From Afipia sp. (GTDB lineage: Bacteria; Pseudomonadota; Alphaproteobacteria; Rhizobiales; Xanthobacteraceae), in the NCBI GenBank assembly GCA_020056155.1, contig JAGVII010000563.1, forward strand, positions 1 to 6,377: a DNA stretch of 6,377 nt, given 5' to 3'. Numbering within the stretch: the first letter of the stretch is position 1; the number at the start of each line of letters is the position of its first letter. The translations under genes and the position numbers were made by a program. The notes beneath the pieces were generated by a model. The model was given only the letters and a program-made list of their open reading frames with translations. It was not told the DNA's origin and made no database searches. Below are positions 1 through 5,847 of this stretch, in pieces.

Positions 1-189
1 CAGGAAGGCTTCACCGGCCGCGACGCGGGCCAGCGATTTCTTCAGGTTGCGCGCTTCACCTGCAAAAACCAGCGGCGGAAACGTTGCAAGCTGCGCCTCG
101 ACATCGGCCAACGCTTTTGCATCGGGATAATCCGGCACTTGCATAACTGGCTTCTTGCGCCAGCTGTCGGGCGTCCACCGCTCGGACAT
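1..189 (-). CDS. aroG: Class II 3-deoxy-7-phosphoheptulonate (DAHP) synthase, N-terminal 63 residues (partial)
   Basis: The gene is read from an ATG at 189 leftward and leaves the window in frame after 63 codons. The enzyme condenses phosphoenolpyruvate with erythrose 4-phosphate, the first step of the shikimate pathway, in the cytoplasm. Recognition rests on the N-terminus typical of the plant-like class II family: [10 protein letters not shown] at residues 2-11, a QVPDYPD stretch at 17-23, then [17 protein letters not shown] at about 39-55. The catalytic domain lies outside the window. AGGAG at 198-202 sits 8 bases before the ATG and supports this start. It lies downstream of gor on the same strand, 193 bases away, and could be co-transcribed or use its own promoter (candidate at 233-262). 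The family is clear; aroG is the usual symbol, though some genomes use aroF or aroH. Confidence 0.9.
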   Translation of the reverse strand, partial: MSERWTPDSWRKKPVMQVPDYPDAKALADVEAQLATFPPLVFAGEARNLKKSLARVAAGEAFL

Positions 190-232
190 GACTGAAACTC
201 CTCAGGAAACGACAATCGCGTGATAGCGCCGG

Positions 233-262
233 GTTATACACAGGTGGTCCCGGTCTTGCCAG
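233..262 (-). promoter_or_regulatory. Candidate sigma-70-type promoter for the DAHP synthase gene
   Basis: Read on the minus strand, TATAAC (233-238) resembles a -10 box. CTGGCA (257-262) lies 18 bases upstream of it as a weak -35 box (4 of 6 matches to TTGACA). Transcription would start near 226, about 37 bases before the ATG at 189. The -10 match is good and the -35 is poor. The rest of the gor-to-aroG gap (190-382) shows no hairpin followed by a U run, so read-through from gor is also possible. Confidence 0.35.
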
Positions 263-382
263 TTGCAAATCGGCATGACGGATCAGGGACTTGCCGGCTC
301 GGGCAGGACTGCCTTGGCAGGCCGCGCGCCGGTTTTGGCGGGATTTTTCGGCTGGCCGCTTGGCTGAGCCCGACCGGGACGG

Positions 383-1768
383 CTACTCCGCAGCCTGGCG
401 GACGTGGCGTGCACTTGGGGTCCGCAAGGTCACAAGCTCTTCCGCCGCAGTCGGGTGAACCGCCATGGTGGCGTCGAAATCGGCCTTGGTCGCTTTCATT
501 TTCACGGCGATGCCGACGATCTGTATCAGTTCGCCCGCTTCCGGCCCCACGACATGGCAGCCGAGGATGCGATCGGTCGAGGCATCGACGATCAGTTTCA
601 TCATGATCCGCGACTCGCTTCCCGACAGCGTCGATTTCAGTGAGCGGAAATCGGTCTTGTAGATGTCGACGTGGGTATATTGCGCCCGCGCCTCGGCCTC
701 ATTCAGTCCAACCGTGCCGACCTCAGGCTGCGTGAAAACTGCGGTAGGAATATCCGCATGGTCGACGCGCGTCGGCCGATTGCCGAACACCGTGTCGGCG
801 AATGCGTGCCCTTCGCGGATCGCGACCGGCGTCAGGTTGAGCCGGTGCGTAACGTCACCCACGGCGTAGATATGCGGGATATTGGTCTGTGAGAAACCGT
901 CGACCGCTATTCCCCCGTTCACCGGATTAAGGGCAACGCCAGCCTTCTCAAGCCCGAGACCTTTGACATTCGGGTGCCGACCGACGGCAAACATCACCTG
1001 ATCGGCAGCGATGCTCGACCCGTTCGACAGATGCGCTGTGAACGCTTCGCCATGCTTATCGACCTTGGTGACGATGCAGCCCGTCAGCACCGTGATGCCG
1101 GACTTTTCCATTTCGCTGCGGACGTGCTTTCGTACGTCGTCGTCGAAGCCGCGCAGGATATTTTCACCGCGATAGATGACGGTGACGTCAGCGCCAAGTC
1201 CGGCGAAGATACAGGCGAATTCCAGCGCGATATAACCGCCACCCTGAATCACGATCCGCTTCGGAAATTTCGGGAGGTGGAACACCTCGTTGGACGAAAT
1301 CACATGTTCGATACCCGGGATGGCCTCGCCGTGGTTTGGCGCGCCGCCGGTAGCGATGAGAACATATTTTGTTCTGACGCTCTCGCCTGTCGAAAGGCGC
1401 AACGTGTGTGCATCCTCGAACGTCGCGCGCGCCTTTAGAATTTTCGCGCCAGCCTTTTCGACGTTGAAGGTGTACGCCGCCTCAAGCCGGGCAATTTCCC
1501 TGTCCTTATTGGCGATCAGGGTCGGCCAGTCGAATGTCGCCGGTGGAATGGTCCAGCCGAAACCGGCGGCGTCATCCAGTTCGTGACGGACATGGGAAGC
1601 ATAGACCATCAGCTTCTTGGGCACGCAGCCGCGGATCACGCAGGTGCCGCCCATGCGGTATTCTTCGGCAACCAGAACACTTGCTCCGTAACCGGCGGCG
1701 ATCCGGGCCGCGCGTACGCCACCGGAGCCACCGCCAATCACAAAAAGGTCGACGTTCATATCGGCCAT
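383..1768 (-). CDS. gor: Glutathione-disulfide reductase (NADPH)
   Basis: This 461-residue cytoplasmic flavoenzyme reduces oxidised glutathione to GSH with NADPH. The FAD-binding glycine motif GGGSGG is at residues 12-17. The redox disulphide is C43/C48 in GGTCVIRGCVPKK, the variant common to alphaproteobacterial and plant enzymes. The second Rossmann motif GGGYIALE is at 176-183. It is followed by R200 and R206, which align with the arginines that bind the NADPH 2'-phosphate, so NADPH is preferred over NADH. The FAD motif YAVGDV is at 301-306. The dimerisation domain ends with the catalytic HPTAAEE (H438, E443). Length is normal and nothing key is missing. Start choice between codon 1 and M4 is not firm: a weak GGGA lies about 8 bases before codon 1 and nothing clear precedes M4. 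The gene begins 19 bases after the DUF2059 stop, consistent with one operon with rpiA. Confidence 0.96.
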   Translation of the reverse strand: MADMNVDLFVIGGGSGGVRAARIAAGYGASVLVAEEYRMGGTCVIRGCVPKKLMVYASHVRHELDDAAGFGWTIPPATFDWPTLIANKDREIARLEAAYTFNVEKAGAKILKARATFEDAHTLRLSTGESVRTKYVLIATGGAPNHGEAIPGIEHVISSNEVFHLPKFPKRIVIQGGGYIALEFACIFAGLGADVTVIYRGENILRGFDDDVRKHVRSEMEKSGITVLTGCIVTKVDKHGEAFTAHLSNGSSIAADQVMFAVGRHPNVKGLGLEKAGVALNPVNGGIAVDGFSQTNIPHIYAVGDVTHRLNLTPVAIREGHAFADTVFGNRPTRVDHADIPTAVFTQPEVGTVGLNEAEARAQYTHVDIYKTDFRSLKSTLSGSESRIMMKLIVDASTDRILGCHVVGPEAGELIQIVGIAVKMKATKADFDATMAVHPTAAEELVTLRTPSARHVRQAAE

Positions 1769-1787
1769 CCGAAGTATCCCGTGCTGC

Positions 1788-2294
1788 TTAGATCTCTTTG
1801 CCGCGCTTCTTCATTTCAGCACGAAACTTGCCGTTGATCTCCTCGGCAAATTTCTGCGCCCACTGGTCCATATATTGGCGCGCCTGATTGAATGCCGCCG
1901 GCTCCTGCGCAATGACTTTCGCGCCGAGTGGCGACTTGTAGAATACGGCAAGCTCTTTCAGTTCCTGCTCGGTGAACGACGTGGCGTAGATCCGCGCCAT
2001 TTCTTCGCCGATTTCCTTTTCGCGGCCCGCCAATTCCTTCGCAACCGTCACGGCGACCTCGTTGAGGTCCTTCTGGTAGTTCAGGTTGGACTGAAGAAGA
2101 ACGTCCTTGGTCCGCTGGACGAGGCCCGGAACGGCGCCCTGATAAATTGCGTTCACATTCTTGGCCGCGAGAATTTCCTTGGCGTAGCCGAGAGCGGCGG
2201 CGGACGGCGGTTTTGGGGCCTGCGCCATAGCGCTGCCCAGCATCAGGCCCAGCGCCGCGCCAGCTGCCAGCAACACCTTTGAAAACTTCTTCAT
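1788..2294 (-). CDS. Exported DUF2059 domain protein, function unknown
   Basis: This 168-residue protein has a clear Sec signal peptide: KK at residues 2-3, a hydrophobic core at about 7-20, and a likely signal peptidase I site after AMA (24). The mature protein is probably periplasmic. The mature part is helical and charged. Its C-terminal half carries the family signature around YATSFTEQELKELAVFYKSP, followed by a GAKVIAQEP stretch, which matches DUF2059 (PF09832). No catalytic motif or cysteine is seen in the mature chain, so no enzymatic role is proposed. The ATG at 2294 is chosen over an in-frame TTG at 2309 because GAGGAG sits six bases before it and overlaps the TTG. It lies between rpiA (27 bases upstream) and gor (19 bases downstream), so it is probably co-transcribed. 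That places it with central carbon and redox genes without explaining its role. Confidence 0.88.
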   Translation of the reverse strand: MKKFSKVLLAAGAALGLMLGSAMAQAPKPPSAAALGYAKEILAAKNVNAIYQGAVPGLVQRTKDVLLQSNLNYQKDLNEVAVTVAKELAGREKEIGEEMARIYATSFTEQELKELAVFYKSPLGAKVIAQEPAAFNQARQYMDQWAQKFAEEINGKFRAEMKKRGKEI

Positions 2295-2300
2295 CTCAAT

Positions 2301-2307
2301 TCTCCTC
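2301..2307 (-). promoter_or_regulatory. Shine-Dalgarno site fixing the DUF2059 start
   Basis: On the minus strand this reads GAGGAGA, 6 bases before the ATG at 2294. It overlaps the alternative TTG at 2309, which therefore cannot be served by it. The shorter product also puts the lysines directly before the signal-peptide core. Confidence 0.75.
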
Positions 2308-2321
2308 AATTGCGCACCACA

Positions 2322-3020
2322 CTAGCGCCGTTCAACAACGCGAATACCTTCGGGGCCAGCGAGCACAGCCGTCCGTGCGAGTCCGATAAACAAACCGTGT
2401 TCGACCACGCCCGGAATCGAATTCAGTGACATTGCCAATCTGGCGGAATCCAGTATTTGCCCAAGGCGGGCATCGACAATCCAGTGGCCGCCATCGGTGA
2501 CGAAAGCATGGCCGTCCTTGGCCTTACGAATATCCATTTGGCCGGAAACGCCATTTTCCGCAAAAGCCGCCTCGATGGCCCGGCGCGTCGCACCGAAGCC
2601 AAACGGAACGACTTCGATCGGCAGCGGAAAGCGTCCCAGGGTTTTGACCCACTTGGACTCGTCTGCGATGACAATCATCCGGTCAGAGGCCGCCGCGACG
2701 ATCTTCTCGCGCAACAGCGCCCCGCCTCCGCCCTTGATGAGTTCGAGATTCGGATCGATTTCATCGGCTCCGTCCACGGTAAGGTCGAGCCGATCGACCT
2801 CCTCCAGCGTGATGAGCGGTACCCCGCAGCGCTCGGCGTCAGCACGCGTCGCTTCCGAGGTCGGAACGCCAACAATCTTGAGGCCAGCCTGCACACGCTC
2901 TCCGAGCAGTTCGACGAAATGCTTGGCAGTAGAGCCTGTCCCGAGTCCCAGCTTCATGCCGTCCCGCACCTGCTCGACCGCACGCGCCGCAGCCTGTCTT
3001 TTCAGATCGTCCATCGACAT
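2322..3020 (-). CDS. rpiA: Ribose-5-phosphate isomerase A
   Basis: This 232-residue cytoplasmic enzyme interconverts ribose 5-phosphate and ribulose 5-phosphate in the non-oxidative pentose phosphate pathway (and in the Calvin cycle if the host has one). The phosphate-binding loop GLGTGSTA is at residues 25-32. DGADEID is at 83-89, with the substrate-contacting aspartates D83 and D86. [11 protein letters not shown] is at 96-106 and contains the likely catalytic glutamate E105. Three ATGs lie close together at 3023, 3020 and 3014. GAGGG at 3026-3030 is five bases from the ATG at 3020, the best spacing, and gives [11 protein letters not shown]. The reading frame is open back to 3158, but that extension (with [10 protein letters not shown]) does not resemble RpiA. 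It heads the apparent minus-strand operon rpiA-DUF2059-gor and diverges from gph. Confidence 0.96.
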   Translation of the reverse strand: MSMDDLKRQAAARAVEQVRDGMKLGLGTGSTAKHFVELLGERVQAGLKIVGVPTSEATRADAERCGVPLITLEEVDRLDLTVDGADEIDPNLELIKGGGGALLREKIVAAASDRMIVIADESKWVKTLGRFPLPIEVVPFGFGATRRAIEAAFAENGVSGQMDIRKAKDGHAFVTDGGHWIVDARLGQILDSARLAMSLNSIPGVVEHGLFIGLARTAVLAGPEGIRVVERR

Positions 3021-3025
3021 CATCG

Positions 3026-3030
3026 CCCTC
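3026..3030 (-). promoter_or_regulatory. Shine-Dalgarno site fixing the rpiA start
   Basis: GAGGG on the minus strand lies 2, 5 and 11 bases before the ATGs at 3023, 3020 and 3014 respectively. The ATG at 3020 has the normal spacing. Confidence 0.55.
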
Positions 3031-3102
3031 GACGTTCCGCTCCCATGGAACGCGAGGCATATAGCGCGGTTTCCACAGCGGTGGATACGGCCTTGCGGGC
3101 GA

Positions 3103-3120
3103 AAAACGGCCAAAACGGAC
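3103..3120. repeat. Two tandem 9-base repeats in the rpiA/gph divergent gap
   Basis: AAAACGGCC (3103-3111) is followed directly by AAAACGGAC (3112-3120), matching at 8 of 9 positions. The 164-base gap between the divergent rpiA and gph starts otherwise shows only weak promoter-like hexamers and no strong hairpin. Paired direct repeats of this size can be binding sites for a dimeric regulator, but here they could equally be chance. Confidence 0.4.
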
Positions 3121-3184
3121 AGACATGAGACCAATCCCGCCCCTTGGCCTTGCATCATCCCGCCCCGCCCGTTAGCGATCCGCC

Positions 3185-3871
3185 ATGACCATCTCCCCCC
3201 TTATCGTTTTCGATCTCGACGGCACCCTCGTCGATACGGCCCCCGACCTGGTTGGGGCGTTGAATTTCGTGCTTCAACGCGAGGGGCTGCCGCTCGTACC
3301 GGTTGCATCGGCGCGCACGATGATCGGGGCCGGCGCACGCAAGCTGATCGAGCGCGGCCTGGAACTCGAGGGCCGGGTCATGAGCGTCGCCGATATCGAC
3401 CGGCTGACCGACGATTTCATTGCGTACTACAAGGACCACATCGCCGACGCGTCAGTCCCGTTCGACGGTCTTCATGCGGCCCTCGACACGCTTGAAAGGC
3501 AGGGATTCAGATTCGCCGTCTGCACCAACAAGCTGGAAGGACTTTCGAAGCTCCTGCTCGCTAAACTGGAGATGACGGGGCGATTTGCGGCAATTTGCGG
3601 TGCCGATACGTTCGGGGTGGCGAAGCCCGATCCGACCATTCTGCGCCAAACCATCGTGCAAGCCGGCGGAGAGGTTTCGAGATCGATCATGGTGGGCGAT
3701 TCCGGACCGGATGTCGGCGTTGCGCGGCGCGCTGGTATTCCGGTGATCGGGGTCGAATTCGGCTACACGGAAATTCCGATTGCCGACCTGAAGCCTGACA
3801 CTGTCATTGGTCACATGCGGGAACTGCCCGGCGCTGTTACAACACTTCTGGAGGCGTCCGCAAGGCATTGA
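3185..3871 (+). CDS. gph: Phosphoglycolate phosphatase (HAD superfamily)
   Basis: This 228-residue cytoplasmic hydrolase removes phosphate from 2-phosphoglycolate, which arises from DNA-end repair and, where present, the RuBisCO oxygenase reaction. All four HAD motifs are visible. Motif I is DLDGTLVDT, with nucleophile D10 and acid/base D12. Motif II is the threonine of VCTNK (T114). Motif III is K147 in AKPDP. Motif IV is GDSGPD with D172 and D176. The helical cap lies between motifs I and II (about residues 18-90), as in the Gph/CbbZ subgroup. HAD substrates are hard to assign from sequence; Gph is the best match by length and cap type, but another small phosphate ester cannot be excluded. 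The ATG at 3185 has no clear Shine-Dalgarno site, although the product begins just before motif I as expected. It diverges from rpiA. Confidence 0.9.
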   Translation: MTISPLIVFDLDGTLVDTAPDLVGALNFVLQREGLPLVPVASARTMIGAGARKLIERGLELEGRVMSVADIDRLTDDFIAYYKDHIADASVPFDGLHAALDTLERQGFRFAVCTNKLEGLSKLLLAKLEMTGRFAAICGADTFGVAKPDPTILRQTIVQAGGEVSRSIMVGDSGPDVGVARRAGIPVIGVEFGYTEIPIADLKPDTVIGHMRELPGAVTTLLEASARH

Positions 3872-3879
3872 TATTGAAT

Positions 3880-3901
3880 GGATTTATGAGAACGTAAATC
3901 C
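3880..3901 (+). other. AT-rich hairpin just downstream of gph
   Basis: GGATTTA (3880-3886) and TAAATCC (3895-3901) are exact inverted repeats. Including a T-G wobble and one more G-C pair, they form a 9-pair stem with the four-base loop AGAA. It starts nine bases after the gph stop codon. No T run follows, so it is not a standard intrinsic terminator. It may stabilise the 3' end of the gph transcript or act in termination together with other factors. Confidence 0.45.
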
Positions 3902-3912
3902 GAGAACTAATA

Positions 3913-3928
3913 TTAACCTTCTCTTAAC
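3913..3928 (+). promoter_or_regulatory. CtrA-type binding site (TTAA-N7-TTAAC)
   Basis: The sequence TTAACCTTCTCTTAAC matches exactly the full consensus TTAA-N7-TTAAC recognised by the alphaproteobacterial cell-cycle regulator CtrA. It lies 41 bases after gph and 94 bases before the lipoprotein start, in the orientation that would serve the lipoprotein gene. A GANTC site (GAATC, 3929-3933) follows immediately; it is the target of the cell-cycle methylase CcrM. No convincing -10 box follows at the usual distance, so whether CtrA activates or represses is not visible. Confidence 0.55.
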
Positions 3929-3950
3929 GAATCCGATGCGGCCCGTTGCA

Positions 3951-3981
3951 CGCGCGGAACGACACTCCTAAGGTCCGCGCG
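3951..3981 (+). other. GC-rich inverted repeat in the lipoprotein leader
   Basis: CGCGCGGA (3951-3958) and TCCGCGCG (3974-3981) are perfect 8-base complements around a 15-base loop that contains CTCC. If transcription starts upstream, near the CtrA site, this stem would lie in the 5' leader. No T run follows, so it is not a standard terminator. Confidence 0.4.
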
Positions 3982-3987
3982 GGGACT

Positions 3988-4005
3988 ATGCGGCTACCGC
4001 CGCAT
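3988..4005 (+). other. Second small hairpin in the lipoprotein leader
   Basis: ATGCGG (3988-3993) and CCGCAT (4000-4005) are exact complements around a six-base loop, ending 17 bases before the lipoprotein ATG. A stem so close to the start could influence ribosome access. No good Shine-Dalgarno sequence is seen in the remaining 17 bases. Confidence 0.35.
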
Positions 4006-4022
4006 CACATGACGGATGCATC

Positions 4023-4475
4023 ATGCGTATCATTGTTGTTGTTGCGGCGGGTCTTGGCCTCGCAGGCTGTTCATCGTTCTCCATGCCTGACATGTTCAAG
4101 TCGACGCCGCCAAGCGCGACGATTCAGCTTGAATCGCTACCCGCTGGCGCTGAAGCGCGTGTCTCCAGCGGCGAGACCTGCAAAACCCCCTGCTCGCTCT
4201 CTGTCGTAGCGGCAGAGAATCTGTCGGTGACTTTTACACTGCCAAAATACCAACCGGAAACGGTGCCCGTTCAGATCATTCGCGACCCAAGCGGCCCTGG
4301 CGTCCTCGTCGATCCGAACCCGGTTCACGCGGAACTCCAGCCTGCCCTCCCGACGAAGAGGGGCCGGGCGGCCCCCAAAGCCGCGCCAAAGCCCAAAAAG
4401 CCACAACCCGCCCCGGCGGCCGCTGAGCCGGCTGAGGAACCGAACTCCCCGTTTCCGCCGCCGCCAGGCCGCTAA
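4023..4475 (+). CDS. Small lipoprotein with PEGA-like domain and Pro/Ala/Lys-rich tail
   Basis: This 150-residue protein has a short lipoprotein signal peptide with lipobox LAGC, so cleavage and lipidation should occur at C16. The next residue is serine, not aspartate, which by the Lol +2 rule favours the outer membrane. Residues about 32-85 fit the PEGA domain pattern: a beta-strand start (ATIQLES), LPAGAEARV, a TPC turn, and a hydrophobic strand ending in LPKYQPETVPV. PEGA domains are common in surface-associated proteins. C53 and C57 (CKTPC) could form a disulphide. The tail from about 111 is low complexity, rich in P, A and K, and ends in PFPPPPGR; such tails may cross or bind the cell wall (inference). 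The start rests on the signal peptide, since no clear Shine-Dalgarno site is seen. It stands alone between gph and moaA, downstream of a CtrA-type site. Function is unknown. Confidence 0.85.
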   Translation: MRIIVVVAAGLGLAGCSSFSMPDMFKSTPPSATIQLESLPAGAEARVSSGETCKTPCSLSVVAAENLSVTFTLPKYQPETVPVQIIRDPSGPGVLVDPNPVHAELQPALPTKRGRAAPKAAPKPKKPQPAPAAAEPAEEPNSPFPPPPGR

Positions 4476-4482
4476 CGGTTCT

Positions 4483-4508
4483 TGCGGACTGATTCCATTG
4501 TGTCCGCA
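4483..4508 (+). terminator. Hairpin after the lipoprotein gene, possible terminator
   Basis: TGCGGAC (4483-4489) and GTCCGCA (4502-4508) are exact 7-base complements with a 12-base loop, starting eight bases after the stop codon. CGG at 4476-4478 and CCG at 4510-4512 could add outer pairs. There is no T run downstream, so any termination would be weak or factor-dependent. Confidence 0.4.
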
Positions 4509-4539
4509 GCCGATCATCCCTAGATTGTAGCTGGCATAC

Positions 4540-4557
4540 CAAGCTCGAAACAGCTTG
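4540..4557 (+). other. Short hairpin in the moaA upstream region
   Basis: CAAGCT (4540-4545) and AGCTTG (4552-4557) pair perfectly around CGAAAC, ending 27 bases before the moaA ATG. It is too small and simple to be a molybdenum cofactor riboswitch. It could be a small operator or chance. No clear promoter hexamers are visible in 4509-4584. Confidence 0.3.
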
Positions 4558-4584
4558 CGTCGAACGACAATCAAGGCTCGCTGA

Positions 4585-5622
4585 ATGACCGGATCGCTTC
4601 CGAGTTCCATGGCAGAATCCACCACTTCCGCGATGACCGATCCTTTCGGGCGGACGATCAAGTACTTGCGCGTGTCCGTGACCGACCGCTGCGACCTGCG
4701 TTGTTTCTACTGCATGTCGGAGGACATGACGTTCCTGCCGAAATCCGATCTTCTCTCCCTCGAAGAGCTCGACCGGCTGTGCTCGGCCTTTATCGCCAAG
4801 GGCGTTCGAAAACTGCGCCTGACCGGCGGAGAACCGCTGGTCCGGCGCAACGTGATGTCGCTGGTGCAGTCGCTGTCCCGCCATCTCGATACCGGCGCAC
4901 TCGACGAACTGACCTTGACAACGAACGGATCGCAACTCGAGAAGTTTGCGGCTGAACTCAAGGGGCACGGCGTGCGGCGCATCAATGTCTCGCTCGATAC
5001 GCTCGACCCCGCCAAGTTCCGCGCCATTACCCGCTGGGGAGACCTCGAAAAGGTGCTGCGCGGCATCGAAGCCGCGCGGGCTGCGGGCCTGAAGGTCAAG
5101 ATCAATGCCGTTGCCCTAAAGAACATGAACGAGGATGAGATCCCCTCGCTGATGGAATGGGCACATGGCAAGGACATGGACCTCACCTTGATTGAGGTAA
5201 TGCCGATGGGCGACATCGGTGAAGGACGAATCGATCAATACCTGCCGCTGTCGTTGCTTCGGGCTCGCCTCGCCACCCGGTACACGCTGACCGACCTCGA
5301 CGACGATACCGGCGGCCCGGCACGTTACGTTCGCATCAGCGAGACCGGCGGAAAGCTCGGCTTCATCACGCCGATGACCCACAATTTTTGCGAGTCCTGC
5401 AATCGGGTTCGCATTACCTGCACCGGAACACTCCACACGTGTCTCGGCCATGAGGATGCCTCCGACTTGCGCAAACCTTTGCGGGCATCCGGCGACGATG
5501 CCCTCCTCGCAACTGCGATTGATCGCGCAATCGGACTCAAGCCGAAGGGGCACGATTTCATCATCGATCGTCGCCACAATCGGCCGAGCGTCAGTCGGCA
5601 CATGAGCGTGACCGGCGGCTAG
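4585..5622 (+). CDS. moaA: GTP 3',8-cyclase MoaA (molybdenum cofactor biosynthesis)
   Basis: This 345-residue radical SAM enzyme converts GTP to 3',8-cyclo-7,8-dihydro-GTP, the first step of molybdenum cofactor synthesis; MoaC acts next. The N-terminal [4Fe-4S] cluster motif CDLRCFYC gives C36, C40 and C43, and the SAM-binding LTGGEP is at 79-84. The second, GTP-binding cluster is held by C269, C272 and C286 (C-x2-C-x13-C). The protein ends in the di-glycine GG, which MoaA needs for activity. The protein is slightly longer than E. coli MoaA because of about 17 extra N-terminal residues. Other in-frame ATGs occur at 4609 and 4633. AAGG eight bases before 4585 weakly favours the first, and the core begins at TDPFGR after the third. 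No other molybdopterin gene is in the window. It implies that the host makes molybdoenzymes. Confidence 0.96.
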   Translation: MTGSLPSSMAESTTSAMTDPFGRTIKYLRVSVTDRCDLRCFYCMSEDMTFLPKSDLLSLEELDRLCSAFIAKGVRKLRLTGGEPLVRRNVMSLVQSLSRHLDTGALDELTLTTNGSQLEKFAAELKGHGVRRINVSLDTLDPAKFRAITRWGDLEKVLRGIEAARAAGLKVKINAVALKNMNEDEIPSLMEWAHGKDMDLTLIEVMPMGDIGEGRIDQYLPLSLLRARLATRYTLTDLDDDTGGPARYVRISETGGKLGFITPMTHNFCESCNRVRITCTGTLHTCLGHEDASDLRKPLRASGDDALLATAIDRAIGLKPKGHDFIIDRRHNRPSVSRHMSVTGG

Positions 5623-5629
5623 TCCGGTT
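5610..5629 (+). terminator. Weak hairpin at the moaA stop
   Basis: ACCGG (5611-5615) and CCGGT (5624-5628), extended by a G-T pair, form a short stem over the stop codon. A modestly T-rich stretch follows at 5634-5639. The stem is short and partly inside the coding region, so this is only a possible terminator. Confidence 0.25.
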
Positions 5630-5702
5630 ACGATTGTTTCCCGCACCGGCTGCTTTGCTTGCCATAAATTTCCACGCCCCTCGAACGGCGCAATATTCTG
5701 CC

Positions 5703-5729
5703 TTGGAATCAACAAACTTCCAATTGACG
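5703..5729 (+). promoter_or_regulatory. Inverted repeat next to a -35-like TTGACG, upstream of the TRAP gene
   Basis: TTGGAA (5703-5708) and TTCCAA (5718-5723) are exact inverted repeats with a nine-base spacer. TTGACG, a good alphaproteobacterial -35 match, follows at once (5724-5729). No strong -10 box lies 16-18 bases further on. The arrangement suits an operator beside a promoter for the TRAP transporter gene, but the regulator is unknown. The rest of the 225-base gap holds only a small CGGCT/AGCCG stem at 5772-5786. Confidence 0.35.
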
Positions 5730-5841
5730 GCGGCGTGACACGCTGATTTGGTCGAGCGGCTTTATGCGCCTCGGCTGTAAAAGCCGGCATGTCGTCGCCC
5801 TTCCCGGTCCCGGCAGAGCCAAGCAACGCAAGAGCATATTC

Positions 5842-5847
5842 GGGAGG
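5842..5847 (+). promoter_or_regulatory. Shine-Dalgarno site that questions the TRAP subunit start
   Basis: GGGAGG directly abuts the ATG at 5848, leaving no spacer. The in-frame TTG at 5854 is six bases away, the normal distance. Ribosomes loading here may therefore start at the TTG. Confidence 0.5.

Noticed and set aside
302..320. GGCAG/CTGCC inverted repeats as a gor terminator
   Set aside because: The loops are only two bases and no U run follows on the minus strand.
3024..3100. TATATG/CTATAT near 3060 as a -10 box for rpiA or gph
   Set aside because: No acceptable -35 hexamer lies 16-18 bases upstream on either strand, so the call would rest on one weak hexamer.
3021..3158. 46-residue N-terminal extension of rpiA
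   Set aside because: The frame is open, but the extension is unlike RpiA and has no ribosome site; the ATG at 3020 has GAGGG at good spacing and gives normal length.
2457..3495. Long plus-strand open frames opposite rpiA and running into gph
   Set aside because: Both are out of frame with strongly supported genes, and their residue make-up (rich in S, R, P, A) is that of shadow frames.
4530..4550. TGGCAT upstream of moaA as a sigma-54 -24 element
   Set aside because: The matching TTGC -12 element is missing and the GG-to-GC spacing is wrong.
4476..4584. Molybdenum cofactor riboswitch before moaA
   Set aside because: Only 109 bases with two small isolated hairpins; no complex multi-stem structure is visible.
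4276..4968. Long minus-strand open frame (230 codons) opposite the lipoprotein and moaA genes
   Set aside because: It lies across two well-supported genes on the other strand, has no family motif, and is expected from high-GC codon bias.
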